A stretch of DNA of 64,000 nt from Trichomonas vaginalis G3 (taxonomy: Eukaryota > Parabasalia > Trichomonadida > Trichomonadidae), in the NCBI RefSeq assembly GCF_026262505.1, contig NC_067207.1, positions 19,746,082 to 19,810,081 of the forward strand, read 5' to 3'. Position numbers and translations under genes: made by a program. Under the pieces are notes generated by a model, which was not told where the DNA came from, did no database searches, and saw only the letters and a program-made list of their open reading frames with translations. Below are positions 38,001 through 46,748 of the stretch, one piece after another. Within the stretch, counting starts at the first letter, position 1; each line of letters begins with the position of its first letter.

Positions 38001-38331
38001 GTTCTTTCAGTTGTTCTTCTTTCTTCTTTTTCTCTACGTTTAACTCATTGAGTTTCTTTGTGTGTCTGTCATATTCTAGTTTCTTTTCGTTTTCACTTAT
38101 TTGTTTCTGTATGTCTATGTTTGACTTTTTGACATCTGTTATTTGATTTTTGAGTGAACTCAAATTCATTTGACTTTGAGGGTTATAAGCTGTTCCGTCT
38201 GCAGCTCCACCATAGCCTGCCATTTTCGCTAAAAGTGCCGCTCTTAAACCTCCACTCTGTGCACCAATAACTCGGTTTAAAAGCATAGGGTTGCTTGACA
38301 TTTGTTGCAACATAGTGGGGTCATTCATCAT
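35077..38331 (-). CDS. Second-lineage 1084-aa coiled-coil protein
   Basis: Starts MMNDPTMLQQMSSNPMLLNR. Residues about 65-320 are strongly coiled coil (SEKAAEVAKMEQDVINLKNH). Residues 350-430 are a Pro/Gln-rich low-complexity stretch with repeated PTVQNPAQQ blocks. The central part is globular (YRKMFAEIQKTPTSDENIQH, RWGHKANPDRWFINLQPQFQ). The C-terminus is Ser/acidic, then highly basic (KRRVKNSVRKKVKLGPSGFY). Placed directly upstream of the capsid gene on the same strand. Size and layout suggest a large structural or core protein; I recognise no family. Reads through without a break. Confidence 0.7.
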   Translation of the reverse strand: MMNDPTMLQQMSSNPMLLNRVIGAQSGGLRAALLAKMAGYGGAADGTAYNPQSQMNLSSLKNQITDVKKSNIDIQKQISENEKKLEYDRHTKKLNELNVEKKKKEEQLKELSTEEYAKKVSEKAAEVAKMEQDVINLKNHTTQYKVLKDEEIKQKALKTYMDSDEYKKEVEANVKAEKLLQLQNQTVQYENLAQESKNNDAAMQKAMKSADIIKANNDWLDAQANAKAAQLIGSIRTKIQADEDSSNEALMNADFKNAFEALHSKVKLVNDFSSGKKLKSEGFDKELREVAQNMTKITDAATRQAVQSAYDAVRATVVESQEKELQQTKTDLVNAFLKTKSQVGHYAADGTYVPAGGTYIPPNPPREAPAPGLPKTFTSSHGHRHRHAQKPTQQPTVQNPAPQQQPKPTVQNPAQQPTVQNPAQQQQQPKPTVQNPAQQQPQTEQGHKRSREKGNQEFLKMLKEDYGYPDTLDFSDRYKEAIRKFKEGNTDPNLFSFMVQHKIGYNLKPGKYKLAKGYDLIAYHPNDMNEFTPRYLVSELNDNSTLFMKRVKNRDGTKEERFMSPDDLDRELVKNGLGIYEMPADEIQETQQEEVQIQPDMEEIVQQQQLEEPEGNEQIPPLETNFTELDEDLEQPKNLDPQQVYAENMESFQESKKNSADIVEEYRKMFAEIQKTPTSDENIQHRMEVLKDNVRKYNNPFYLRPYNVQSLAELGENKRLNFNKTYRNETLFKVHSEPNQYGNKPTFVSADYGTTMRWGHKANPDRWFINLQPQFQEVVDAMEVNGEPDIAGIFSAALMPLKDMKHADILDQYEMNMAEGNITPDVLEHLSQRTTQNHRDGIFGEEFRKKVREREGREPIVHDLANESLQNVIKTYFADNELRRDEYLRKLKWTVPNEMLVLKNMFLDKIKPTTEINDARLKCWVKAFPFTKDIIGNMERKPEWLQKHIFGNELIPYGQALFEELEPETQERVMQTIREDSNTNYDKIFLGYRLPEMGDQSPKAKRTWEIYNILGEHEAKMQQLEAEGKLPKATPKKKRRVEQSESSEEVTSSSESSGNERKRRVKNSVRKKVKLGPSGFYYDI

Positions 38332-38428
38332 TTGTTGTTTGCAACTGTTGTTGTGGTGTCAGTTTTACTATTGGATGTTTCAATGCTCCCTTCCTCTTAC
38401 GTATATTCTTACGTAGCTTACGTGGCAT
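38321..38428 (-). CDS. Second-lineage 35-aa basic peptide
   Basis: MPRKLRKNIRKRKGALKHPI ending QQLQTTNDE, a short frame too small for most gene callers, overlapping the start of the 1084-aa gene by about 11 bases. Highly basic, like adenovirus core peptides (mu/pX). Being real is uncertain. Confidence 0.35.
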   Translation of the reverse strand: MPRKLRKNIRKRKGALKHPIVKLTPQQQLQTTNDE

Positions 38429-38950
38429 TTTAAGTGAAGTAAAAAACGGTTTTTGACAGATGTTTATATGACACTTTTTGTTCAGCACAAAAAACTACTC
38501 GGTCAAAGTGTTGTCAGTTTTGTAAAATAACCGTCCTATCTCATTCTATAAGGGAGAAAAGGCTTCTCAAAGTATACTTCCTTGGAACGCCTGTAACTTT
38601 TCCTGTAGCGACGATAGACCCTTACTTGTCAGGACAAAGTTATACTATTTTGAGTGCTCTACAAAAAAGTCACCGGCTGGTCGGCTGGGGTTCGGTCCTC
38701 CTCTTGGGTCTTGGGAAAAATTTCTTATGGGCTAGAGGGCGCAACGCGCCTGGAAGCCCCACTACCTTTTTTTTTATTCATCTATTAGTAAACACTACCG
38801 TATATTATTTTTTAAGCTATCTTATTTTTTGAAATTTTATTCAAATCTTTGGTCGCAAGAAGAATTGCATGATAAATAAAAACATTTAATCAAAGTCAAT
38901 TTTATTTTTCATATTCAAATGGACTGAGTGTTAACATTTAACATTTTTTA
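38429..38950. other. Maverick edge with GC-rich stretch, then AT-rich DNA
   Basis: No convincing gene. 38600-38760 is unusually GC-rich (GGCTGGTCGGCTGGGGTTCG, GAGGGCGCAACGCGCCTGGA) and ends GCCCCACTACC before a T run; read inward from there it starts AGTGGGGCTTCC, fitting a 5'-AG Polinton terminus. After 38765 the composition becomes that of host spacer. Confidence 0.4.
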
Positions 38951-39869
38951 AAGGTAACTAAACTCCTTTCGCCGATCCGATTTGCCCCATATTTAAAATA
39001 TAGCTTGCATATGTAGAAGAAAAGCTAATTTTGAAGTACGCCCGAAATCCACCAACAGGATTTCGAGCTACTAAAAAGGTACTTTTAAATGTGATTTTTT
39101 TATAAAAAATTAAATTTATTTTAAGATCAGACTAAAAACTAATTTTATGGAAAATCTATATCGACAAATTTATTACTTATTGGGTATATAGATTTTTTGA
39201 TTATGGCGATTATGTCTGATATGCTTCCAATAAGCCAAAACACATTTCATACTGATTTCTATAAAAGGTATCTTTATTATAGAAGTGTAAGCTATATCTG
39301 TTTGTTTTTTTATTATAACAAATTCAAAATTCTCTTATAAGGACTAGATGAAATCTGTATTATTAAATCATTAGCTAAATGAAGGTTCAAATAGAAAGTA
39401 AATATCAATTTATATGATACTGAAACCAAATAGTTCTTTTAATAAAAGATAACACGCTGAAAATTATTGAGTATTTGCAAATCTCAAAAATCTATTGGTG
39501 AATTTGGCTCAACTTTTAAAATTATAACATCCATATCAAATCATAAAAGCAGACAAAAATTAAAGCCAAACCTATCGGCCAATTTTTTTTGATATTTTGA
39601 TTTTTGAGGTATACTTTTAAAAGTGGATTTAAAGCACTTATGAAAAAACATTAACTTCTGTCGTTATGATTATTGATTTAGACAATAATGATTTTAATCT
39701 TTGATTATCAAAACACTAAAGTCATCTTTTTAACATTTGCTTGGTAGCATTAACTCAAGTCTAAAGTACTATTTTATGTGGCACTCTTAGAATTTTTGTA
39801 TTCATTGTACACGCTGAAATAGTACCATTAAAGTTATGGCGGACTTTCAAAAAATAGTTTGGTCACCTT
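38951..39869 (+). mobile_element. 919-bp inverted-repeat element, copy A
   Basis: Ends AAGGTAACTAAAC and, read inward on the other strand, AAGGTGACCAAAC; flanked by TA on both sides (38949-38950 and 39870-39871), which suggests a Tc1/mariner-like target. No open frame of note, so non-autonomous. A second copy lies inverted at 58086-60691 and is 920 bp without its own insertion. Confidence 0.8.
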
Positions 39870-40120
39870 TATATTGTTGGAATTTATGCTGAAAGCCTGA
39901 AGTTAGATATTGCAATGATAATTTCTCCTCGTTTAAAGTTGTAAGGAACAAATATATTTAGTGTATTTTTTGTTATTAAAAATATTAAATTTATATCAAG
40001 GTCAAAATGACCCATAAATCAAATAAAATGCTTTATTTCAATGGCTTATAAGTAGATGTGCTAAAGCCAAGTCTTTACATTAGTTTACATCTCTTCTCTA
40101 CTCTTGGAATAAAAAAAATT
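39870..40120. other. Host spacer between two elements
   Basis: AT-rich, no gene. Ends in AAAAAAATT, the target site of MULE copy 2. Confidence 0.6.
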
Positions 40121-42409
40121 GAGAAAGGGACAGACTAGCCCATTGTCACTTTTTAATTTAGCAAATGAACGCTTATGGAGTGGAGTTTTTGGGTAAATCT
40201 GATTTGCTTATAAATGAAATAAAATCAAAAGAAACCATATTGGCATTATATTATGCAAAAATAAATGATCTTACTTAGTACTTTTAAAGTTAATTTCAGA
40301 AAAAATTTGACACAATGGTATCCGGCACATACAAGTGGTGTACAACCAAAATATAAGTTGGTTTAAACATATATTGCTATATCTCATGATCTTACTTAGT
40401 ACTTTTAAAGTTAATTTCAGAAAAAATTTGACACAATGGTATCCGGCACATACAAGTGGTGTACAACCAAAATATAAGTTGGTTTAAACATATATTGCTA
40501 TATCTCATGATCTTACTTAGTACTTTTAAAGTTAATTTCAGAAAAAATTTGACACAATGGTATCCGGCACATACAAGTGGTGTACAACCAAAATTTCATA
40601 TCCCTAGTTTTACATTTATGTTTAGTTTTATTTCACCTAATTTTCAAAGATCATAATTGAATTAGATGGCCAAGCTATTCAAAACACGACCAAGCTTATC
40701 AAAATAAGACCAATATATTCAAAATTCTTTATTCTTTCAAATCATTTCATTTTAATGCAGATCCAAGATCACGAACTCACATATATCGAGTTGCTTAAGT
40801 ATGGAGTGCAACAAGAAATCCAAGCAGGTTGTAGTTATTCATATAAAACTAGGAAAGAAAGAAATCAAATCCAATTTAATTGTAAGTGGCCGAATTGTCC
40901 ATGTCGCTTCCTTGTTGATACACTTCCCGATGACAAGTACCACATACGAAAATGTATTAACACCCACAATCATTCTGCCCCTTTTCCAAACAAATCACAA
41001 CAAATTACATCATATTTTTATAGATCTTATTTAACAAGATATTTTGAATCAAATCAAGACCGTGTTTACGCACAATTAAGGTGTTTCAAAGATCTTAATA
41101 TCCCATTTGATAGTGGGATCATTCCGGAAATGTTTCAACAATCTACAGATGCTTTAAAAAAGTTTTCTAAACGCCTTCATGCAATCAATACCCGTTTCTC
41201 AGCGGATGATGTTACATCTCTTGCAATTTTTGTCGACATGGTTAAGAGTCATTCTCCAGATGATCTCATCGAGTTTATTCACGAGCCAGATCGTATGATT
41301 TTCTATTACGCCCCATTCGAAGCAAATGCTTTTTCACATCAAATACAAACTTATCACATTGATTCCACTTATAAGCTCTTGCGCTCTCGCATACCATTTT
41401 ATGCCGTCACTGGCAAATTCGCGGAATCAATTGTTTTTCCGTTTTTGTATTTTTTCGTTTGGCCCGACACAAGTGAAAATATACAAGTTTGTCTCACAGC
41501 ATATTTTGGCTCCATCAATCGCGAACCATCTTATTTTTCAATGGACTGCGCACCTCAAATCACAAATGCTGTTGAAACAGCCATCCCCTTATGCCAGATC
41601 ATTTGGTGTGGCGTTCATGTGTTGCGCACTGTCATGAGAAAGGCTGAAAAGTTTCAAGATCGTTCCAACTTCGAAACTTTCTATAACTTAATGAAGTTAT
41701 TGGTCTTTGGTTCTGAAGAGGAAGAAATTGATCCTGATGAAGTTTACAACAATTTAGAAGAAATTTTAAATGAGGAACCTGCTGCCCGTGAATACTTTGA
41801 CCGACAGTGGCGCCATCATCTTGACAAGTGGATGCTTCGCTATATAAATGAAGGAGATGGAACAAACAACATCTCGGAATCACATTTCAAGGTTTTGAAG
41901 CACCAGTACTTCCCAGAAAGGCGAAATCTTCGACTCGATGAACTTGTCATCGAGTTATATTCCAGTGTTGTTCCTTCATTCCTGATTAAGTTGCAAATTA
42001 AAGGTCTGGATTCAGAGAGAAGTGTTAAAGTTATCAAAAAAGTCACAAGAGATTTCGAAGAAATGACACAATTTAAAAAAGTCGAATGCATCAGTATGCT
42101 TGAAGCTGTTCAGAAAGGTCTGAAAAATGATACACTTGATCCCAACATTGTTTACTCAACATTAAAAATATTATTGCAAAGAAAACATTTGATTTAATAA
42201 ACATTTAATTTATTATAATTAATTTTTTATTACAGTATAGTAAAAAATGCTATAAATAAATTATTATATTTTATTAAAATGTGACTTTTAATAGTAAGTG
42301 AATAAAATAAATCAGGAATTGAGAAAGAAATAAGGTTAATTAAAAATAATGAAAATTACAAGTTTAAGGTTAATGAAAAAGTGACAATGGGCGAGTTTGT
42401 CCCCCACTC
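40121..42409 (+). mobile_element. MULE copy 2, looks whole
   Basis: 2289 bp with the same ends as copy 1 and a 9-bp target duplication AAAAAAATT (40112-40120 and 42409-42418 region, immediately outside the ends). Three 121-bp units (starting 40267, 40388 and 40509) instead of four account for the 121-bp length difference. Apart from that only two base differences were seen over the transposase gene. Inserted 14 bp upstream of the ankyrin ATG. Confidence 0.95.
40755..42197 (+). CDS. MULE transposase, 480 aa (copy 2)
   Basis: Same architecture as the copy at 22083: N-terminal Cys/His zinc-binding domain, catalytic Asp203 and Asp264, CGVH block and NNISESHF block. It differs by Thr for Ala in VLR(A/T)VMRK and Lys for Arg in HHLD(R/K)WMLR, both single G-to-A transitions. 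Unbroken, with the same TCATTT initiator-like motif before ATG. Either copy could be the active source. Confidence 0.95.
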   Translation: MQIQDHELTYIELLKYGVQQEIQAGCSYSYKTRKERNQIQFNCKWPNCPCRFLVDTLPDDKYHIRKCINTHNHSAPFPNKSQQITSYFYRSYLTRYFESNQDRVYAQLRCFKDLNIPFDSGIIPEMFQQSTDALKKFSKRLHAINTRFSADDVTSLAIFVDMVKSHSPDDLIEFIHEPDRMIFYYAPFEANAFSHQIQTYHIDSTYKLLRSRIPFYAVTGKFAESIVFPFLYFFVWPDTSENIQVCLTAYFGSINREPSYFSMDCAPQITNAVETAIPLCQIIWCGVHVLRTVMRKAEKFQDRSNFETFYNLMKLLVFGSEEEEIDPDEVYNNLEEILNEEPAAREYFDRQWRHHLDKWMLRYINEGDGTNNISESHFKVLKHQYFPERRNLRLDELVIELYSSVVPSFLIKLQIKGLDSERSVKVIKKVTRDFEEMTQFKKVECISMLEAVQKGLKNDTLDPNIVYSTLKILLQRKHLI

Positions 42410-42423
42410 AAAAAAATTCAATA

Positions 42424-43106
42424 ATGAGTGCTGATTTCGATAAAGCTTTAGAATGTCTAAAGACTGATGATATTGATTCATTCAAAAGTCTTGTTCCTTC
42501 TAAAGTTCCTTTAACAGCTGTGGTATGTTTTTAATTCTAACTACTTAGAAAAATCGAATTTATCAAAATTTTATAGAACTCTTCTTATGTATTCAATTAT
42601 TGAGCATGCAATTGTATGTTTTCATTACCTAGTGGAAAATGGTGCTGATACTAATGCAAAAGACATTCAATTTCAATTCAACATATTCTATATCTTATAA
42701 CCGAAAGTTCAAATGTACTTAATGGGATTCATTTTTAACTCAGTATTCCGCTATTCATCTCGCCGTTCAAGATAATTTGATGCCGTATTTATTAATTCTC
42801 TTAGAATACAAAGTAAATGTTAATTCGAAGGATGGCACAGGTATGACTCCTTTACATTGGGCAGCTAGAATGCAAAATCGAGATATGATTAAGCTCTTAC
42901 TTGATTTTGGTGCAGATCCTAACATACAAGACTTTGAAGGCGCTACTCCACTGCACATAGCCGCTGACACAGTATCATATGACTGTGTTGAAACATTAAT
43001 TATTCATGGTGCTAATCCAAATATCAGAAATGAGTTTGGAACCAAAGCCATTGAGTTAATTAAAAAGCGTGGGCATGATAAAGCGCTCGAAAAATCAAGA
43101 TTTTAA
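42424..43106 (+). pseudogene. Ankyrin-repeat protein gene, decayed host gene
   Basis: Host gene of the large trichomonad ankyrin family. Opens MSADFDKALECLKTDDIDSF, loses frame near 42523, resumes as SNYLEKSNLSKFYRTLLMYS and VCFHYLVENGADTNAKDIQF, is lost again near 42700 and resumes as QYSAIHLAVQDNLMPYLLIL. It then runs through full ankyrin repeats (GMTPLHWAARMQNRDMIKLL, GATPLHIAADTVSYDCVETL) to ALEKSRF. Intact members are several hundred residues; this one would be about 225. At least two frameshifts make it a pseudogene. The MULE 14 bp upstream has replaced its promoter region, which may have allowed decay or followed it. Confidence 0.85.
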
Positions 43107-43292
43107 GAAATATATTTGGTTGTTTAAAATTAATCTGTTTAAAACTTTAGCAATATTAATGGAATGTCCCTGAATGAGTTTATCAATATGTTATAGCATT
43201 GCTCAACTTTTCATTTGCTTTTTTTTCAAAACAATAAGATTGTCACTTTTACCAATCAAAATATTTGACAGAATTTTTTATCGTTTAGATAA

Positions 43293-44924
43293 ATGAAACC
43301 AACTTCTCCACGTAGAGGGGATTCTCCAAACAAATCATTCAAGGATGATAGTCAATATACCGAGAAAATTGCTCTTCTTGAAGGAGAGCTTCAGGAAGCG
43401 CAGCGTTCCAAATTTAAACTTTTAAAGGAGATCGTTGCTCTCAAAAAAGGCCAATATGTTGAAGAAATTATCAAGCTGAGAAAAGAAATGTCAGAAGTTA
43501 AAGCAGCTATTGAAGAATCTTCTAAAAACAGCGAAATCATTGAACAATTAAGAGCCGAAAACGATCAATTACTTCAAATCAGAAACCAGCACGAAACTGA
43601 TATGAAGTTAATTGAGGAATGCAAGACTATTTCACAAAAGGGCGATGCTTCAGAGGCTTTCTACGATAAACTTGATCGTCTTGAAGAGGAAAACGCAGAG
43701 TTAAGGCGCAAACTTGCTGAACAAAAAGAAAGCAACGATGAAATTTTCGAAAAGGCTGAAGATGCTGAAAGAATTGGTATCATTATCAAAAATTCGGACA
43801 TTTCATTCACTCCTAAGGAAGTTTTAATAGCATTAAAATTCCGTTTACATCAACTTCAAGACGAGCATGATGCTCTTGTCGATGAAGAAGAAGATTACGA
43901 AGAAGAAGAGATAAATGAAGAAGATGTGCAAGAACTCAGAAAGCGTATCAGCCAATTAGAGCTTAGAAATGCCCAGCTCAACAAGGTTGCCTCTCCAAAC
44001 TCTTCAAATACTGCTTCTCCGCAGAAAATTGAATCCATTATTCGCGAAATCAACTCAATCAAGGAAAAGAATGAAGCTCTTCGTGCTTCTGGAGCATCAA
44101 AGGGTATCGGAAAGACAAAAGAATACCAAGAACTTACGAAAATTTACCAAGATTTACTAAATCGCTCCCCATCAAAGCAGGATGCAAATGGAATACAGCG
44201 CCTCTTCAAGGCTATCGAAGCCCTTACAAACCGTGTCGATGCAGAGCTCTCCAGCGATGAATACTCGATAACAGATGATAATGAAAAAAGTGACAAAGAA
44301 AACGATAGAATTGAAAACCTCAAAGCACAGATCGAGCATCTTCAAAGCAGGTTAGAAGTGCTTGATCGTAAGGAAGCTCCAGCAGATGCAGCTACTCTTT
44401 TCCGCGAAAACCGTGAATTACGAGAAGAAATTATTGCTTTGAAGAATCAGCTCTCTCAGGTCGAAAACATCGAAGAACCAATGCTTGGAGAACGTAATTA
44501 TGACGATTATCCATTCAAATTCGATAGAAAAGGATTTAATTTCTACGATGGAAAGAATGAAGTAGTTTTCAACGATATTGAGGAAGAGGATCAAGAAGAA
44601 GACTTCGGAGATGCTAAGGAACCATTCAGAAGTAACGTTGATATCGACAATGACGAACCAATCGGAAAATACGAAGAAGAAAAAGAGGAAGAGGAAGTAA
44701 AAAGTGACAACTTAAATAGCGATGATGAAAAAGACCATAAAACATTCGGAGGAACGAAGATGACACAAGAAGACTACAGGAGACTCATGATGAAAACACT
44801 TTCTCAACAATCTGACCACACAGATAGCGAAGAAAACGATCTCGGAGTAGAATGGCAGGATCTTACTGATGAAGAAGAAGAAGATCAAGAGGAAGAGTCT
44901 ATTCAATCGGCTCCAGATTTCTAG
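43293..44924 (+). CDS. Coiled-coil protein, 543 aa
   Basis: MKPTSPRRGDSPNKSFKDDS start, then almost continuous coiled coil from about residue 20 to 400 (EKIALLEGELQEAQRSKFKL, ENDQLLQIRNQHETDMKLIE, LRENRELREEIIAL type heptads), then a very acidic C-terminal tail with runs of Asp and Glu (EEEEDQEEESIQSAPDF). No enzyme motif. Such proteins are often cytoskeletal or scaffold components; the trichomonad cytoskeleton is rich in them, but nothing here proves it. TCACTT at 43243-43248, 48 nt before ATG, is a candidate initiator. Converges with GAPDH. Confidence 0.85.
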   Translation: MKPTSPRRGDSPNKSFKDDSQYTEKIALLEGELQEAQRSKFKLLKEIVALKKGQYVEEIIKLRKEMSEVKAAIEESSKNSEIIEQLRAENDQLLQIRNQHETDMKLIEECKTISQKGDASEAFYDKLDRLEEENAELRRKLAEQKESNDEIFEKAEDAERIGIIIKNSDISFTPKEVLIALKFRLHQLQDEHDALVDEEEDYEEEEINEEDVQELRKRISQLELRNAQLNKVASPNSSNTASPQKIESIIREINSIKEKNEALRASGASKGIGKTKEYQELTKIYQDLLNRSPSKQDANGIQRLFKAIEALTNRVDAELSSDEYSITDDNEKSDKENDRIENLKAQIEHLQSRLEVLDRKEAPADAATLFRENRELREEIIALKNQLSQVENIEEPMLGERNYDDYPFKFDRKGFNFYDGKNEVVFNDIEEEDQEEDFGDAKEPFRSNVDIDNDEPIGKYEEEKEEEEVKSDNLNSDDEKDHKTFGGTKMTQEDYRRLMMKTLSQQSDHTDSEENDLGVEWQDLTDEEEEDQEEESIQSAPDF

Positions 44925-45474
44925 ATCTAATTCATGAAAAAAAAAACTTTTTATTTTATTATTTTCTTTTTAGGTATTGAGTTATGTCAAATTGATGAAG
45001 TTTATACTTATTTGTCACATGTAAAAGCAAATGTTTCTTTGATCTTAAAGTTTTTTTTTACAAAATTTTAATTTCCACTATAAACTGTTTCTTTCGCCTT
45101 TAATGTAAAAACTCATTCAGGTATTCATTAAATTCAGAGCAATCACATATCAAATTGAAATAAAATAGGATAATTCATTTGTGATTACTAAGTATTTGCC
45201 TGTTTCCATTCAACACATCTAACAAGAAATAATATAAGTACATTCTACATGTAATACTAAGAATCTCTTATTGAATAGGTTAAATTGCTCAAAAACATAT
45301 TGAATCATTTGAATGATTCTAGTTTTATAATGATTTATTCGAAAGCATCAAACAATGGATTCAATTGATACTGAGAATTAACTAATATCTATCCAATTTC
45401 AATTAATCATTAGTTGATTTTCAAATAAAAAAAAGTTATTGAATTTGTTCAACAGGAATCCTTAATTATTTAGT
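44925..45474. other. Convergent intergenic region
   Basis: 550 bp of AT-rich DNA between the 3' ends of the coiled-coil gene and GAPDH. TAAA-type sequences overlap or follow both stops (TTTAAACTAAATAA on the GAPDH strand), as known for trichomonad polyadenylation. No gene seen. Confidence 0.6.
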
Positions 45475-46560
45475 TTAAAGATATTGCTCAAGGCGGTGGA
45501 AGATATCAGCGCAGCGGCATGAGTACATCCACTCGTTATCGTACCAGGAGAGAACCTTGACGAGTGTGCCCTGGCCTTCTGGGTTTGGAAGAACCTTTGT
45601 GGAGAGAGCATCAACGATGGATGAGTACTGGCAGCCGATGATATCGGATGAAACGATTGGGTCTGTGACGTATGTCATGATGCCCTTGAGGGAGCCTTCC
45701 TCTGTAGCCTTCTTGAGGGCAGCGTTGACTTCCTCCTTTGTGACCTTGGCGTTAACGTTGACTGTGAGGTCGACGAGGGAGCCTGTGATTGTTGGGACAC
45801 GGAGAGCGAAGCCATCGAGGGACTTTGGTGGGAGACCGTGGCAAACCTTTGGAAGAGCGATAGCAGCACCTGTGGATGTTGGGATGATGTTCATGCCAGC
45901 AGCACGAGCACGGCGGAGATCCTTGTGCATTGTATCAGCGACAACCTGATCGTTTGTGTAGGAGTGGACTGTTGTCATGAAGCCGTTGCGGATTCCGAAG
46001 GCGTTGTTGAGTGTCTTAGCGACTGGGCCAAGGCAGTTTGTTGTGCAGGAAGCGTTGGAGATGCACTTTGTCTCTGGCTTGAGATCTTCATCGTTGACAC
46101 CGAGAACGAGTGTGCATTCGATCTCATCAGCAGATGGGACGGAAAGGACAACCTTCTTAGCACCAGAAACAAGGTGGCCATCATAACCATCCTTTGTGAT
46201 CTTGCCTTCAGCATCCTTCTCGGCCTTTGTACGGAAGATACCTGTTGACTCGAGGACAACATCGATGCCGAACTCCTTCCATGGGAGCTGGGATGGGCCA
46301 AGGCGGCCACCGATGGACTTAACAACCCACTTGTCAGCGCCTTCACCGACTGTGAATTCCTGCTTAGCCTCATCGACTGTGACTGGTTCTGGGAAAGCAC
46401 GGTGAGCTGTATCGTACTTGAGGAGGTAAACGTTTGTCTTGATGTCACCAAGATCGTGGATAGCGACAACTTGGACATCCTTTGGGTAGAGCTTGCGGCA
46501 AGCGCGGAAAACGAGACGGCCGATTCTGCCGAAACCATTGATAGCAACCTTAACAACCAT
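45475..46560 (-). CDS. GAPDH: Glyceraldehyde-3-phosphate dehydrogenase, 361 aa
   Basis: Glycolytic enzyme that oxidises glyceraldehyde-3-phosphate with NAD+ and phosphate in the cytosol. NAD-binding start MVVKVAINGFGRIGRLVFRA, catalytic Cys172 in SNASCTTNC, His199 in TTVHSYTND, then RRARAAGMNIIPTSTGAA and the end WYDNEWMYSCRCADIFHRLE. The start is at 46560: an upstream ATG would add 16 residues, but an initiator TCACTT (46571-46576) gives a 13-nt leader to this one. The coding sequence is much richer in G and C and more codon-biased than its neighbours, as for a highly expressed gene. Trichomonad GAPDH is known to be of bacterial type. Confidence 0.98.
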   Translation of the reverse strand: MVVKVAINGFGRIGRLVFRACRKLYPKDVQVVAIHDLGDIKTNVYLLKYDTAHRAFPEPVTVDEAKQEFTVGEGADKWVVKSIGGRLGPSQLPWKEFGIDVVLESTGIFRTKAEKDAEGKITKDGYDGHLVSGAKKVVLSVPSADEIECTLVLGVNDEDLKPETKCISNASCTTNCLGPVAKTLNNAFGIRNGFMTTVHSYTNDQVVADTMHKDLRRARAAGMNIIPTSTGAAIALPKVCHGLPPKSLDGFALRVPTITGSLVDLTVNVNAKVTKEEVNAALKKATEEGSLKGIMTYVTDPIVSSDIIGCQYSSIVDALSTKVLPNPEGQGTLVKVLSWYDNEWMYSCRCADIFHRLEQYL

Positions 46561-46570
46561 GTTTAGGTGA

Positions 46571-46576
46571 AAGTGA
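46571..46576 (-). promoter_or_regulatory. Initiator of GAPDH
   Basis: TCACTT on the minus strand with the A at 46574, 13 nt before the ATG. Fits the trichomonad consensus TCA(C/T)(T/A). Only 188 bp separate the ATG from the mobile element at 46749. Confidence 0.8.
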
Positions 46577-46748
46577 GATGATATTTTGTCTCTCAAATTT
46601 GAGAGCACAATTTGAATGATGGCTGGTCATATCACATAGAATTTAATGGGTAACATCAACCATATTCCATATATGGTGCTCATCACGAATATTAGCAATT
46701 GATGCTTATATTGAGCGGTTTTTCATCGTTGATTTTCAAATTTTCAGG

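Larger units (their letters stand above)
28376..38780. mobile_element. Maverick of a second lineage, incomplete
   Basis: Genes unlike those of Maverick 1: SF3 helicase, penton-like protein, divergent capsid protein and a large coiled-coil protein, plus several small genes. No polymerase B, integrase or packaging ATPase is in view. The left edge is the array boundary, where a gene is cut. The right edge is uncertain but a GC-rich stretch (about 38600-38760) after the last gene is a candidate terminus. The capsid gene has about four breaks and most other genes read through, so the piece is not old. Confidence 0.65.

Noticed and set aside
38626-38832. 68-residue frame in the GC-rich block
   Set aside because: No homology pattern, unusual composition and location at a probable element edge.
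42523-42548. Possible short intron (GTATGT...CTAAC...TAG) in the ankyrin gene
   Set aside because: Trichomonad introns begin GTATGT, but the 3' motif here is not the known ACTAACACACAG form, and the ankyrin-like residues VFNSNYLEKSN are encoded across it. A frameshift explains the data better.
45557-46405. Several open frames opposite GAPDH
   Set aside because: Shadows caused by the strong codon bias of GAPDH; no independent evidence.
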